From Streptomyces cupreus (GTDB lineage Bacteria; Actinomycetota; Actinomycetes; Streptomycetales; Streptomycetaceae): a stretch of 64,000 bases of DNA. This document shows, piece after piece, positions 45,896 to 54,808 of this stretch. A program made the translations under genes and the position numbers. The notes below the pieces were generated by a model, which was not told the DNA's origin, made no database searches, and saw only the letters and a list, made by a program, of their open reading frames with translations. The number at the start of each line of letters is the position of its first letter. The first letter of the stretch is position 1. The stretch is taken from the NCBI RefSeq assembly GCF_014257025.1, contig NZ_JACMSF010000003.1, positions 62,001-126,000 on the forward strand, given 5' to 3'.

Positions 45896-47293
45896 GTGGC
45901 CGACGAAGAGCAGAGCTATCGCATCGAGCACGACTCCATGGGTGAGGTGCGGGTGCCCGCCCACGCCAAGTGGCGGGCCCAGACCCAGCGTGCCGTGGAG
46001 AACTTCCCCATCTCCGGGCAGCGGATCGAGCGGGCCCATATCGAGGCGCTCGCGCGGATCAAGGGCGCCGCCGCGAAGGTGAACGCGGATCTCGGCGTGC
46101 TCGACAAGGACATCGCGGTGGCCATTCAGGAGGCGGCCGGTGAGGTCGTCGACGGGAAGTGGGACGAGCACTTCCCCGTCGATGTCTTCCAGACCGGCTC
46201 CGGCACCTCGTCCAACATGAACACCAACGAGGTCATCGCCACGCTCGCGAGCGAACGGCTCGGGCGGGACGTGCACCCCAATGACCACGTCAACGCCTCG
46301 CAGTCGTCCAACGACGTCTTCCCGTCCTCCATCCACATCGCCGCCACCGCGGCCGTCACCCGCGATCTCGTCCCGGCGCTCCAGCACCTCGCCGGGTCCC
46401 TTCAGCGAAAGGCCGAGGAGTTCTCGGACGTCGTCAAGTCCGGCCGGACCCATCTCATGGACGCCACGCCCGTCACCCTCGGCCAGGAGTTCGGCGGGTA
46501 CGCGGCCCAGGTGCGCTACGGCATCGAGCGGCTGCAGGCCTCCCTCCCCCGGCTCGCCGAGCTGCCGCTGGGCGGTACCGCCGTCGGTACCGGCATCAAC
46601 ACCCCGCCCGGCTTCTCCGCCGCCGTCATCGAGGAGGTCGCCCGCGCCACCGGGCTGCCGCTGACCGAGGCGCGCGACCACTTCGAGGCGCAGGGCGCGC
46701 GGGACGGCATCGTCGAGATCAGCGGGCAGCTGCGGACCATCGCCGTGGGACTGACGAAGATCGCCAACGATCTGCGGTGGATGGCCTCGGGACCGCGCAC
46801 CGGGCTCGCCGAGATCTCGCTTCCCGATCTTCAGCCCGGCTCCTCGATCATGCCCGGCAAGGTCAATCCGGTCATCCCGGAGGCCGTGCTCATGGTCGCC
46901 GCGCAGGTCACCGGCAACGACGCCACCGTCGCCACCGCCGGAGCCGCCGGCAACTTCGAGCTCAATGTGATGCTTCCGGTCATCGCGAAGAACGTACTCG
47001 AATCGGTCCGGCTGCTCGCCAATGTCTCCCGGCTGCTCGCCGACCGGACCGTCGACGGCATTGTCGCGCACCGTGAACGGGCCCGCGAATACGCCGAGTC
47101 GTCACCCTCCGTGGTCACGCCTCTCAACAAGTACATCGGGTACGAGGAGGCCGCCAAGGTCGCCAAGAAGGCGCTCGCGGAACGCCGGACCATCCGTCAA
47201 GTCGTGCTGGAGGGCGGTTATCTGGAACGCGGCGACCTCACCCGCGCTGAGCTGGACGAAGCCCTGGATGTCCTGCGTATGACGCGCCCGTGA
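45896..47293 (+). CDS. fumC: Class II fumarate hydratase
   Basis: This 465-residue enzyme is the iron-free, oxygen-stable fumarase. It has the superfamily signature [11 protein letters not shown], the [15 protein letters not shown] segment and [13 protein letters not shown]. Its GTG start has a near-perfect GGAGGTGATC upstream. It lies 750 bp from the class I enzyme on the same strand with an unrelated secreted protein between them on the opposite strand. The two fumarases may take turns depending on iron and oxygen, though no regulator site is visible. Confidence 0.95.
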   Translation: MADEEQSYRIEHDSMGEVRVPAHAKWRAQTQRAVENFPISGQRIERAHIEALARIKGAAAKVNADLGVLDKDIAVAIQEAAGEVVDGKWDEHFPVDVFQTGSGTSSNMNTNEVIATLASERLGRDVHPNDHVNASQSSNDVFPSSIHIAATAAVTRDLVPALQHLAGSLQRKAEEFSDVVKSGRTHLMDATPVTLGQEFGGYAAQVRYGIERLQASLPRLAELPLGGTAVGTGINTPPGFSAAVIEEVARATGLPLTEARDHFEAQGARDGIVEISGQLRTIAVGLTKIANDLRWMASGPRTGLAEISLPDLQPGSSIMPGKVNPVIPEAVLMVAAQVTGNDATVATAGAAGNFELNVMLPVIAKNVLESVRLLANVSRLLADRTVDGIVAHRERAREYAESSPSVVTPLNKYIGYEEAAKVAKKALAERRTIRQVVLEGGYLERGDLTRAELDEALDVLRMTRP

Positions 47294-47353
47294 CGATTCT
47301 CGCCGGCACCGCGAACCGTGACGTTCGCCGCAGCGTCGTCAGTCAGTGACACC

Positions 47354-47366
47354 TAATATCTGTGCA
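47354..47366 (+). promoter_or_regulatory. Candidate -10 box for a leaderless DUF402 transcript
   Basis: TAATAT (47354-47359) is followed by six bases and the ATG at 47366, with no ribosome-binding site. This is the usual geometry for a leaderless mRNA in Streptomyces. Confidence 0.45.
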
Positions 47367-48082
47367 TGGCAGACGGCGGAGCGATGACGACAGTGGAAGC
47401 GGGCGGGTCCCCGGCGCACTGGGCGCCCGGAAGTCACATTCTGTGGCGGTACCGGGAGAACGCCGGTGCGCGCTTCCACATCGTGCGTCCCGTGACGGTC
47501 GTACGGGACGACGCCGATCTGCTCGCCGTATGGCTGGCGCCCGGGACCGAGTGCCTGAAGCCCGCGCTCGCCGACGGCACCCCTGTCCACCAGGAGCCCC
47601 TGCGGTCGCGCTACACCAAGCCGCGTACGGTGCAGCGCGACCGCTGGTTCGGCACCGGGGTGCTGAAACTGGCCAGACCCGGTGAGCCGTGGTCGGTGTG
47701 GCTGTTCTGGGAGCCGGGCTGGCGGTTCAAGAACTGGTACGTGAACCTGGAGGAGCCGCTGGCGCGTTGGGCGGGCGGGGTCGACTCGGAGGATCACTTC
47801 CTGGACATCTGTGTGTACCCTGACCGGACTTGGGGCTGGCGCGACGAGGACGAGTTCGCGCAGGCCCAGCAGGACGGCCTGATGGACGCCGCCACCGCCG
47901 AACGGGTACGGGAGGCCGGGCGGGCCGCCGTGGAGGTGATCCGCGCCTGGGGACCGCCGTTCTCGAACGCCTGGCAGCACTGGCGCCCGAACCCGTCCTG
48001 GGCTGTACCGTCACTGCCGGAGGATCTGCCGGGGGAGCGGCCAGGGCACTCGGGCCGTACGCCCGCGCACTTGTCCTCATGA
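47366..48082 (+). CDS. DUF402 protein
   Basis: The 238-residue protein contains a DUF402 beta-barrel (about 25-180), recognisable by ILWRYRE, AVWLAPGTECLKP, WSVWLFWEPGWRFKNWYVNLEEP and DSEDHFLDICVYPDRTWGWRDEDE. Related proteins include nucleoside di-/triphosphate phosphatases and RNA-associated domains with a metal-binding cluster of acidic residues; both Asp pairs are present here. A helical C-terminus follows. The first ATG appears to be used without a ribosome-binding site. Confidence 0.82.
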   Translation: MADGGAMTTVEAGGSPAHWAPGSHILWRYRENAGARFHIVRPVTVVRDDADLLAVWLAPGTECLKPALADGTPVHQEPLRSRYTKPRTVQRDRWFGTGVLKLARPGEPWSVWLFWEPGWRFKNWYVNLEEPLARWAGGVDSEDHFLDICVYPDRTWGWRDEDEFAQAQQDGLMDAATAERVREAGRAAVEVIRAWGPPFSNAWQHWRPNPSWAVPSLPEDLPGERPGHSGRTPAHLSS

Positions 48083-48087
48083 GACCC

Positions 48088-48118
48088 TTGATGCGCCCCC
48101 GGGCACGAAACGTAGGAT
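48088..48118 (+). promoter_or_regulatory. Candidate promoter for the PP2C operon
   Basis: TTGATG (48088-48093) and TAGGAT (48113-48118) are 19 bp apart, a plausible housekeeping promoter. It lies about 80 bp upstream of the small coupled ORF. Confidence 0.4.
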
Positions 48119-48198
48119 CGTCCTCCGCAAGGGCGCGCGGCGGCAACAACCGGAGCGTGCACTGGGCTTGACCGATCGTCACCGAGGGGCGGCTGGAC

Positions 48199-48369
48199 GT
48201 GAGCGAGGGGTACGAGGGCAACACCGGTCCGGGCGGCGCACAGCCCGCCGCTGACACAGGAACAGCCTCTGGCCACGCGGGAATTCCGTTCCTGGGGCAC
48301 GTATTGCGGGTATCGGGACTTCGGCGGGACGAACAACTCGCCCCGGACGGATGGATGCCACACGCGTGA
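48199..48369 (+). CDS. Probable 56-residue protein coupled to the PP2C gene
   Basis: A GTG at 48199 with a good ribosome-binding site (GAGGGG, nine bases upstream) opens a 56-codon frame that ends in TGA at 48367-48369, overlapping the GTG start of the PP2C-ATPase gene (GTGA). The peptide begins with a Gly/Glu-rich stretch (SEGYEGNTGPGGAQ) and ends with a more structured-looking HAGIPFLGHVLRVSGL and APDGWMPHA. I recognise no family. Translational coupling favours a real small protein or a leader peptide that controls the regulator, but codon bias is weaker than in the neighbours. Confidence 0.45.
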   Translation: MSEGYEGNTGPGGAQPAADTGTASGHAGIPFLGHVLRVSGLRRDEQLAPDGWMPHA

Positions 48370-50435
48370 CGGAGCAGCCGACCTCCTTCGAGCGCCCCCT
48401 GGGTGCCGACCCCGCGGACCCACGCGGGGCGCTCCTGCGTACCCCGACACCGCCCCGTGCGCCCGGCGCCGCCGCGTTACCCGCGCAGGCGCGCACCGGC
48501 GAACCGCCCTCCACCCCGGGCACCACCGCACCGTCCGGCAACGACAAGGCCCCCGTGAGCAACGGTTCCGAGCATGCGCAGCCCTCCGCCGCCGCGGATT
48601 CCGACACCCACCGCCCCCGTCCGGCCCCGGAGGTCATTCCCGCCCAGCCGAGCACCGAGTCGGCTCCGGAGGAGCGGCGCACCGGACAGGGAGTGCAGCC
48701 CGGCCGGCCCACGCCGATGCGGCGGGACGGGGACCGGCTGCGGTTCGTGGGCGCCGCGACCCGGCGGATCGCCCGCGGCATAGACCTCGACGAGATCGTG
48801 ATGGGGCTGTGCCGGGCGACCGTGCCCACGTTCTCCGACGCGATCCTGGTCTATCTGCGCGATCCGCTGCCGGTCGGCGACGAGCGCCCCACCGGGCCCG
48901 TCGTGCTGCGGCTGCGGCGCACCGACCGGATCCCGGAGGAGCGGGACACCGACGGCGGCTTCCTGCCCGTGCAGGGCCTGCCCGAGCCGACCGAGTTGGC
49001 CGAACTGTCCGCCGTCACCGCCGAGTTGTGCGAGGTGCGGCCCGGCGGCGCGCTCGCCGAGGTGCTGCGCGGGGTCCGCCCGGTGTTCGCCGACGCGCCC
49101 GCCGCCCGCCCCGCACTGCCCGAACTCCTGGGCGACGACGGCGAACTGGCCGTACCCACCGGCCAGCGCGCCATCCTCGCGCCCCTGCGCGGCCGACGCC
49201 GCGTGATCGGTGCCGCGCTCTTCCTGCGCCGCCCCGAGCGCATCGCCTTCGAGGCGGACGACCTCCTGGTCGCCGCCCAACTCGCCACGCACAGCGCGCT
49301 CGGCATCGACAAGGCGGTGCTGTACGGCCGTGAGGCGTACATCGCCGACGAGCTCCAGCGCACGATGCTGCCCGAGACCCTGCCCCGGCCGACCGGCGTA
49401 CGGCTCGCGTCCCGCTATCTCCCCGCCGCCGAGACCGCGCGCGTGGGCGGCGACTGGTACGACGCGATCCCGCTGCCGGGCAGCCGGGTGGCGCTGGTGG
49501 TGGGCGACGTCATGGGCCACTCCATGACCTCCGCCGCGATCATGGGCCAGTTGCGTACGACGGCCCAGACGCTCGCGGGTCTCGACCTGCCGCCGCAGGA
49601 GGTGCTGCACCATCTCGACGAGCAGGCGCAGCGGCTCGGCACGGACCGCATGGCGACCTGTCTGTACGCCGTGTACGACCCGGTCTCGCATCGCATCACG
49701 ATCGCCAACGCCGGTCATCCGCCGCCCGTTCTGCTGCATCTGGGCGGCCGGGCCGAGGTGCTGCGGGTGCCGCCCGGTGCGCCGATCGGGGTCGGCGGGG
49801 TCGACTTCGAGGCCGTGGAGCTGGACGCGCCGGCCGGGGCGACGCTGCTGCTGTACACCGACGGTCTGGTCGAGTCGCGGCTGCGGGACGTGTGGACCGG
49901 GATAGAGCAGCTCCGCGAGAAGCTCGTCGCGACCGCTCAGCTCACCGGGCCGGATCATCCGCCGCCGCTGGAAGCGCTGTGCGACGAGGTGCTCGACATG
50001 CTCGGCCCCGGTGACCGGGACGACGACATCGCGCTGCTCGCCGCCCGCTTCGACGGGATCGCGCCGAGTGATGTGGCGTACTGGTTCCTGGAGCCGGAGG
50101 ACGCGGCGCCCGGGCGGGCCCGGCGGCTGGCCCGGCGTGCGCTGTCGCGCTGGGGGATGGAGGAACTCACCGACTCCGTCGAGCTGTTGGTGAGCGAGGT
50201 CGTCACCAACGCGGTGCGGTATGCCTCGCGGCCGGTGACGCTGCGGTTGTTGCGGACCGATGTGCTGCGGTGCGAGGTGGGCGACGATGTGCCGCAGCTG
50301 CCTCGGCTGCGGCAGGCCCGGGCCACCGATGAGGGTGGGCGCGGTCTGTACCTGGTGAACAAGCTGGCCCGGCGGTGGGGGGCGACTCGGCTCAGCACCG
50401 GGAAGGTCGTCTGGTTCGAGCTGAATCGCGGGTGA
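48366..50435 (+). CDS. GAF-PP2C phosphatase fused to anti-sigma-type ATPase
   Basis: This 689-residue regulator has a disordered Pro/Ala-rich N-terminus (1-110), a GAF domain (about 130-320), a SpoIIE-type PP2C phosphatase (about 330-545; GGDWYDAIPLPG, LLYTDGLVESR, DRDDDIALLAARF) and a HATPase_c domain (about 560-689; SELVTNAVRYA-like VSEVVTNAVRYAS, DEGGRGLYLVNKL). It is organised like the PAS-containing protein at 8384-11023 but lacks PAS domains. It probably tunes an anti-anti-sigma factor. I prefer the GTG at 48366 to the ATG at 48351 because of the GTGA overlap with the small upstream frame. Confidence 0.87.
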   Translation: MTEQPTSFERPLGADPADPRGALLRTPTPPRAPGAAALPAQARTGEPPSTPGTTAPSGNDKAPVSNGSEHAQPSAAADSDTHRPRPAPEVIPAQPSTESAPEERRTGQGVQPGRPTPMRRDGDRLRFVGAATRRIARGIDLDEIVMGLCRATVPTFSDAILVYLRDPLPVGDERPTGPVVLRLRRTDRIPEERDTDGGFLPVQGLPEPTELAELSAVTAELCEVRPGGALAEVLRGVRPVFADAPAARPALPELLGDDGELAVPTGQRAILAPLRGRRRVIGAALFLRRPERIAFEADDLLVAAQLATHSALGIDKAVLYGREAYIADELQRTMLPETLPRPTGVRLASRYLPAAETARVGGDWYDAIPLPGSRVALVVGDVMGHSMTSAAIMGQLRTTAQTLAGLDLPPQEVLHHLDEQAQRLGTDRMATCLYAVYDPVSHRITIANAGHPPPVLLHLGGRAEVLRVPPGAPIGVGGVDFEAVELDAPAGATLLLYTDGLVESRLRDVWTGIEQLREKLVATAQLTGPDHPPPLEALCDEVLDMLGPGDRDDDIALLAARFDGIAPSDVAYWFLEPEDAAPGRARRLARRALSRWGMEELTDSVELLVSEVVTNAVRYASRPVTLRLLRTDVLRCEVGDDVPQLPRLRQARATDEGGRGLYLVNKLARRWGATRLSTGKVVWFELNRG

Positions 50436-50448
50436 CACAGGCAGAAAG

Positions 50449-50478
50449 AGGGCGCCCGGTGTGTTCCGGGCGCCCTTT
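50449..50478 (+). terminator. Terminator between PP2C and PBP genes
   Basis: AGGGCGCCCGG (50449-50459) pairs with CCGGGCGCCCT (50466-50476) across a 6-base loop, followed by TT. Genes on both sides converge here. Confidence 0.8.
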
Positions 50479-50480
50479 GC

Positions 50481-52772
50481 CTATCTGTCTGCGTCAGGGT
50501 CCCCCGGGTCCTCCGGGATATCGAACGTCGGCTCGGTCGTCGTCGGTTCGGTCGTTGTCGGCTCGTCCGTCGGCTCGGTCGTCGTCGGGGTCTCCGTCGG
50601 CGTCTGTGACGGGGTTTCCGACGGTGCCTCCGTCGTCGGGGCCTGGGTTGTCGGCTCCTGGGTCGGCGTCCGGCTCGGCTCCTGGGTCTTCGTCGGCGTC
50701 CAGGTCGGCTCCACCGCGGCGCCCTGATCGGTGTCCAGGTCGAACTCGGCGTCCGTGTCCGTCACTCCGAACATGTACGCCGCCCAGATCTGTGCCGGAA
50801 GGCCACCACCGTTGACCCGGCCCGTGCCCGGCAGCGTGCCGGTCGCGCCCTTCATGTTGACCTGGTTGCGCGTCTTGGCGTCCTCACCGAACATGCCGAC
50901 CGAGGTCACCAGGTCGGGTGTGTAGCCGGTGAACCAGGCCGACCTGCCGAAGTCGGACGTACCGGTCTTGCCCGCGACCTCCTGGCCGTCTCGGGCCGGG
51001 TTGTCACGCACGGACTTCTGGGCCGTACCGTCGTCGACCACACCGGTCAGGACCGAGGTCACGGTGTCGGCGGTCTCGCCGCTGATGACCTGTTCGCCGA
51101 TCGGGTCGGGCATCGTGACCTTGCGGTTGTTCTGCTCGGCGGACTTGATGAGGGTCGGGGTGACCTTCTTGCCGTGGTTGTCGAGCGTGGCGTAGACCCC
51201 GGCCATCTGGAGCGGGCTCGCGCCCATGGACCCGAGGGTCTGCGCGGGCACCGCCTCCAGGTCGTCGTCCATGCCCAGCTCGGCGGCGGTGTCCATCACC
51301 TCGTCCATGCCGACGTCCACGCCCATCTGCGCGAACACCGAGTTGATGGACTTGTTCATCGCGGTCTGGACGGTGACGTCGCCGTAGTCGACGTCGTCCT
51401 CGTTCGGCGGGGCGAAACCGACCTTCTTGCCGTTCGCGTCCACCACCGGCCGCCTGCTGTCGCCGTCGTAGACCGTGCTCGCGCCGATCGCCTCGCCGTC
51501 CTGCGTCTCGGCCTGGTTCTCCAGGGCCGCGGCGAGGATGACCGGCTTGAACGTCGACGCCGGCTGGTAGTCGGTTCTGGTCGCGTTGGAGCGGTAGTGC
51601 TTGAAGTAGTCCTCGCCGCCGTACAGGGCGACGATCTTCCCCGTCTTCGGGTCGACGGAGACGGCGCCCGCCTGGATGTCCCCGTCGACGGGGCGTTCCT
51701 TCGGGTCCAGCTTGTTGGTCAGCTGGGTCTCGACGGACTTCTCCAGCTGGGCCTGCTTCTTCGGGTCGATGTTCAGGGTGATGGTCCAGCCCTGGCTCTT
51801 GACCTGGGTCTCGGCCTCGGAGCGGGAGATGCCCTCCTGCTTCATCAGTTGCTCTTCGAGCTGGTTGTTGGCCAGGTCGACGAGATAACCCTTCTGGCCC
51901 TCCAGACCGGCGGCGGCCTTGGGCTCCTTGGGCACGGGGAACTTCATCGACCGGCGCTCGGAGGAGCTCAGCCAGCCCTCCTCGACCATGTTGTCGAGGA
52001 CGTAGTTCCAGCGGTTCTTGACGAGCTCCTTGCCCGTCTCGGAGGCGACCGCCCAGTCGTACTGGCTCGGCGCCTGGAGCAGTGCGGCGAGATACGCGCC
52101 CTGCCGGACGCTGAGCTTCTCGGCGTCGACCCGGTAGTAGGCCTGCGCGGCGGCCTGGATGCCGTAGGCGTTACGGCCGAAGTAGCTGGTGTTGAGATAG
52201 CCCGCGAGGATGTCGTCCTTCGACATCTGGCGGTCCACCTTCAGCGAGATGACCAGTTCCCGGAGCTTACGGGTGACGGTCTGTTCCTGCGTGAGGTAGT
52301 AGTTCTTGACGTACTGCTGGGTGATCGTCGAACCGCCCTGCGCGCCCTTGCCGCTGAGCGTGTTGATCAGCCCTCGGGCGGTGCCCTTGAAGTCGACGCC
52401 GGAGTCCTTGTAGAAGCTCTTGTTCTCGGCGGCGACGAAGGTGTTCCGGACGCCCTCGGGCACCTTGGACAGGTCCACGATCTCGCGGTTGACCTTGCCG
52501 TCGCGGGCGAGGATCGTGCCGTCGCTGTACTTGTAGACATTGCTCTGGAGCCTCGCGGCGGCGTTGCCCTTGGGCACGTCCACCATCAGGTACAGCACGA
52601 TGAAGCCGCCGATGCCGAGCAGGCAGAGTCCGAGGAAGGTGCCGAGGACCTTCTTCCAGGTGAAGAACCGGCGTATGCCGCTCTTGCCGGGCGCGCCGGA
52701 CGAGCGGCGACGCTTGGGCGCCGCGCGGCGGCCACCGCGCTGCCGCGCTCGTCTCTCTTCCGCTCGTCCCAT
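50481..52772 (-). CDS. Class A penicillin-binding protein (PBP1-type)
   Basis: The 763-residue bifunctional peptidoglycan synthase has a basic cytoplasmic tail (1-40), one transmembrane helix (about 42-63), a GT51 glycosyltransferase domain (about 80-265; catalytic E116 in AAENKSFY, GGSTITQQYVKNYYL) and a transpeptidase domain with STFK (ASTFKPV), SIN (NKSINS) and KTGTS motifs. All catalytic residues are present. The last 90 residues are a Thr/Pro/Glu-rich tail with repeated TTEPT units, expected to be extracellular and flexible. The promoter must lie in the 246-bp divergent region before the SPFH gene. Confidence 0.95.
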   Translation of the reverse strand: MGRAEERRARQRGGRRAAPKRRRSSGAPGKSGIRRFFTWKKVLGTFLGLCLLGIGGFIVLYLMVDVPKGNAAARLQSNVYKYSDGTILARDGKVNREIVDLSKVPEGVRNTFVAAENKSFYKDSGVDFKGTARGLINTLSGKGAQGGSTITQQYVKNYYLTQEQTVTRKLRELVISLKVDRQMSKDDILAGYLNTSYFGRNAYGIQAAAQAYYRVDAEKLSVRQGAYLAALLQAPSQYDWAVASETGKELVKNRWNYVLDNMVEEGWLSSSERRSMKFPVPKEPKAAAGLEGQKGYLVDLANNQLEEQLMKQEGISRSEAETQVKSQGWTITLNIDPKKQAQLEKSVETQLTNKLDPKERPVDGDIQAGAVSVDPKTGKIVALYGGEDYFKHYRSNATRTDYQPASTFKPVILAAALENQAETQDGEAIGASTVYDGDSRRPVVDANGKKVGFAPPNEDDVDYGDVTVQTAMNKSINSVFAQMGVDVGMDEVMDTAAELGMDDDLEAVPAQTLGSMGASPLQMAGVYATLDNHGKKVTPTLIKSAEQNNRKVTMPDPIGEQVISGETADTVTSVLTGVVDDGTAQKSVRDNPARDGQEVAGKTGTSDFGRSAWFTGYTPDLVTSVGMFGEDAKTRNQVNMKGATGTLPGTGRVNGGGLPAQIWAAYMFGVTDTDAEFDLDTDQGAAVEPTWTPTKTQEPSRTPTQEPTTQAPTTEAPSETPSQTPTETPTTTEPTDEPTTTEPTTTEPTFDIPEDPGDPDADR

Positions 52773-52964
52773 GAGTCCGATCCGCTCCGCTTCGCTCTGG
52801 TGTGCACTGGTGCCACACAGGTTCGCCGCTCAGGTCAGCTCAGAAAGCTAACACCGGGAGATATGACACAGGGCTGCCGATCCGGTCTTTTACGGACGTG
52901 ACAATCAGCACCCATCTCAACGGAACCGACCACTCAGGGATGCACAGGGTTGCCCTGCGCGCTA

Positions 52965-52991
52965 AAGTGTTATCACTTAGATAGATCTAAG
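52965..52991 (+). promoter_or_regulatory. Overlapping AT-rich palindromes upstream of the SPFH gene
   Basis: AAGTG-TTAT-CACTT (52965-52978) and CTTAGAT-AG-ATCTAAG (52976-52991) are two short palindromes sharing three bases. They begin about 50 bp before the SPFH start and are strongly AT-rich for this genome. GntR/YtrA- or PadR-type repressors bind sites of this kind, but no such gene is linked closely enough to assign. Confidence 0.55.
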
Positions 52992-53018
52992 CTAGTGCAC
53001 CGAAACGGGGATCCATCC

Positions 53019-53954
53019 ATGTCCGACACCCACACGCCCACCACCGCCGACGTGCCCGAGATGCCCGCTCCACGGGTGCGGGAGTTCTCCGCCCACAGCA
53101 TCGGCGGCGGGCTCGCCCTGCTGCTCGGCCTGGTCGGCCTCGCCGTCGGGGCCGGTTGCATCGTCGCCGCGACCGCCGTCTCCGGGACCGGCGCCAAGGC
53201 CGTACTGATCACCGGCGGCATCCTCATCGCCATCGCCGCCTTCCTCGCGATGTGCGGGCTGAACATGGTCGCGCCGGGCGAGGCCCGGGTGGTGCAGCTC
53301 TTCGGGCGGTACCGGGGGACGATCCGGCAGGACGGGCTGCGCTGGGTGAACCCGCTCACGTCCCGGACCAAGATCTCCACCCGCGTCCGTAACCACGAGA
53401 CCGCGGTCCTCAAGGTCAACGACGCCTACGGCAACCCGATCGAGCTCGCCGCGGTCGTGGTGTGGAAGGTCGAGGACACCGCGCAGGCCACCTTCGAGGT
53501 GGACGACTTCCTGGAGTTCGTCTCCACCCAGACCGAGGCGGCCGTCCGGCACATCGCCATCGAGTACCCGTACGACGCCCATGACGAGGACGGTCTCTCG
53601 CTGCGCGGCAACGCCGAGGAGATCACCGAGAAGCTCGCCACCGAGCTGCACGCGCGCGTCGAGGCGGCCGGTGTGCAGATCATCGAGTCGCGCTTCACGC
53701 ATCTCGCGTACGCTCCCGAGATCGCCTCGGCGATGCTCCAGCGGCAGCAGGCCGGGGCGGTCGTCGCGGCACGGCGGCAGATCGTGGACGGAGCGGTCGG
53801 GATGGTCGAGGCGGCACTCGCGCGGATCAACGAGCGGGACATCGTGGAGCTGGACGAGGAGCGCAAGGCGGCGATGGTGTCGAACCTGATGGTGGTGCTG
53901 TGCGGTGACCGGTCGCCGCAGCCGGTCCTCAACACAGGGACCCTCTACCAGTGA
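53019..53954 (+). CDS. SPFH/band 7 (stomatin-like) membrane protein
   Basis: The 311-residue protein has two N-terminal transmembrane helices (about 30-50 and 55-75) and a band 7 domain (about 80-260; [30 protein letters not shown], then [30 protein letters not shown]). A helical C-terminal part contains [23 protein letters not shown]. Such proteins form membrane-associated rings and often organise membrane microdomains or proteases. The stop overlaps the start of a small DNA-binding protein. The ATG has no strong Shine-Dalgarno (GGGGAT nine bases upstream). Confidence 0.9.
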   Translation: MSDTHTPTTADVPEMPAPRVREFSAHSIGGGLALLLGLVGLAVGAGCIVAATAVSGTGAKAVLITGGILIAIAAFLAMCGLNMVAPGEARVVQLFGRYRGTIRQDGLRWVNPLTSRTKISTRVRNHETAVLKVNDAYGNPIELAAVVVWKVEDTAQATFEVDDFLEFVSTQTEAAVRHIAIEYPYDAHDEDGLSLRGNAEEITEKLATELHARVEAAGVQIIESRFTHLAYAPEIASAMLQRQQAGAVVAARRQIVDGAVGMVEAALARINERDIVELDEERKAAMVSNLMVVLCGDRSPQPVLNTGTLYQ

Positions 53955-54178
53955 CAGCTCCTCAGGGCCGGCCGCAGCGCAAGCAGGTGCTGCTGCGGAT
54001 GGACCCGGCCGTTTACGAGGCGCTCGCCCGATGGGCGGGGGACGAACTGCGGTCCGCGAACGCGCAGATCGAGTTCCTCCTGCGGCGCGCCCTCGCGGAG
54101 GCGGGGCGCCTGCCGGGCGAGGCCAAGCCGATTCCGCGCCGCGGCCGGCCTCCGGTGAACCCTCCCGAGTCCCAGTAG
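53951..54178 (+). CDS. Small ribbon-helix-helix-like protein coupled to the SPFH gene
   Basis: This 75-residue protein has a core (QRKQVLLRMDPAVYEALARWAGDELRSANAQIEFLLRRAL) that fits the Arc/toxin-antitoxin ribbon-helix-helix fold: a beta strand with alternating residues then two helices. A basic Pro-rich tail follows. The GTG start overlaps the SPFH stop (GTGA), so the two proteins are made together. Similar pairs occur across Streptomyces. It could be a DNA-binding regulator or an adaptor of the SPFH ring; no toxin gene is present. Confidence 0.8.
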   Translation: MTAPQGRPQRKQVLLRMDPAVYEALARWAGDELRSANAQIEFLLRRALAEAGRLPGEAKPIPRRGRPPVNPPESQ

Positions 54179-54243
54179 CAGAACCGTGACAGTCGGCCCC
54201 CACCTGGGCCGCCGTACCCACGGCCATGGTCTGGACACTCGAC

Positions 54244-54276
54244 GTATACATGCCGCGTATACACCGCATGTAGAGT
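54244..54276 (+). promoter_or_regulatory. PadR promoter: twin GTATAC sites and -10 box of a leaderless transcript
   Basis: Two self-complementary GTATAC hexamers (54244-54249, 54257-54262) lie 13 bp apart, followed by TAGAGT (54271-54276) seven bases before the PadR ATG. No ribosome-binding site is present, so the mRNA is probably leaderless. PadR proteins repress their own operons, so the GTATAC pair is a good operator candidate. Confidence 0.55.
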
Positions 54277-54283
54277 CATCGTC

Positions 54284-54808
54284 ATGTCCATCGGTCACAC
54301 CCTCCTAGGGCTCCTGGAGTCGGGCCCCCGTCACGGTTACGACCTGAAGCGGGCCTTCGACGAGAAGTTCGGTCACGACCGGCCGCTGCACTACGGCCAG
54401 GTCTATTCGACGATGTCCCGGCTGCTGAAGAACGGCCTCGTCGAGGTCGACGGCATCGAGCCCGGCGGCGGGCCGGAGCGGAAGCGGTACGCGATCACCG
54501 ACGCCGGGGTCACCGACGTACAGCGGTGGCTGGCGACGCCCGAGAAGCCCGAGCCGTACCTGCAGTCGACGCTGTACACCAAGGTCGTCCTCGCGCTGCT
54601 CACCCGGCGCGACGCCGCCGACATCCTAGACACCCAGCGCGCCGAGCATCTGCGGATGATGCGGATCCTGACCGACCGCAAGCGCAAGGGCGATCTCGCG
54701 GACCAGCTGATCTGCGACCACGCCCTGTTCCATCTGGAGGCCGATCTGCGCTGGCTTGAGCTGACGGCCGCGCGGCTCGACAAGCTGGCCGAGGTGGTGG
54801 TCAAGTGA
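54284..54808 (+). CDS. PadR-family transcriptional regulator
   Basis: The 174-residue protein has an N-terminal winged helix (about 1-85; LLGLLESGPRHGYDLKRAFDEKFG, QVYSTMSRLLKNGLVEVDG, RKRYAITDAG) and a C-terminal helical dimerisation region (vir-C type). PadR regulators control efflux and detoxification genes in response to drugs or phenolics. It starts a three-gene operon with an ABC exporter, whose ATPase start overlaps its stop (GTGA). It most likely represses this operon. Confidence 0.93.
   Translation: MSIGHTLLGLLESGPRHGYDLKRAFDEKFGHDRPLHYGQVYSTMSRLLKNGLVEVDGIEPGGGPERKRYAITDAGVTDVQRWLATPEKPEPYLQSTLYTKVVLALLTRRDAADILDTQRAEHLRMMRILTDRKRKGDLADQLICDHALFHLEADLRWLELTAARLDKLAEVVVK

Noticed and set aside
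53951..54178. Antitoxin of a toxin-antitoxin pair
   Set aside because: The fold looks ribbon-helix-helix, but the coupled upstream gene is a membrane SPFH protein and no toxin-like gene is adjacent.
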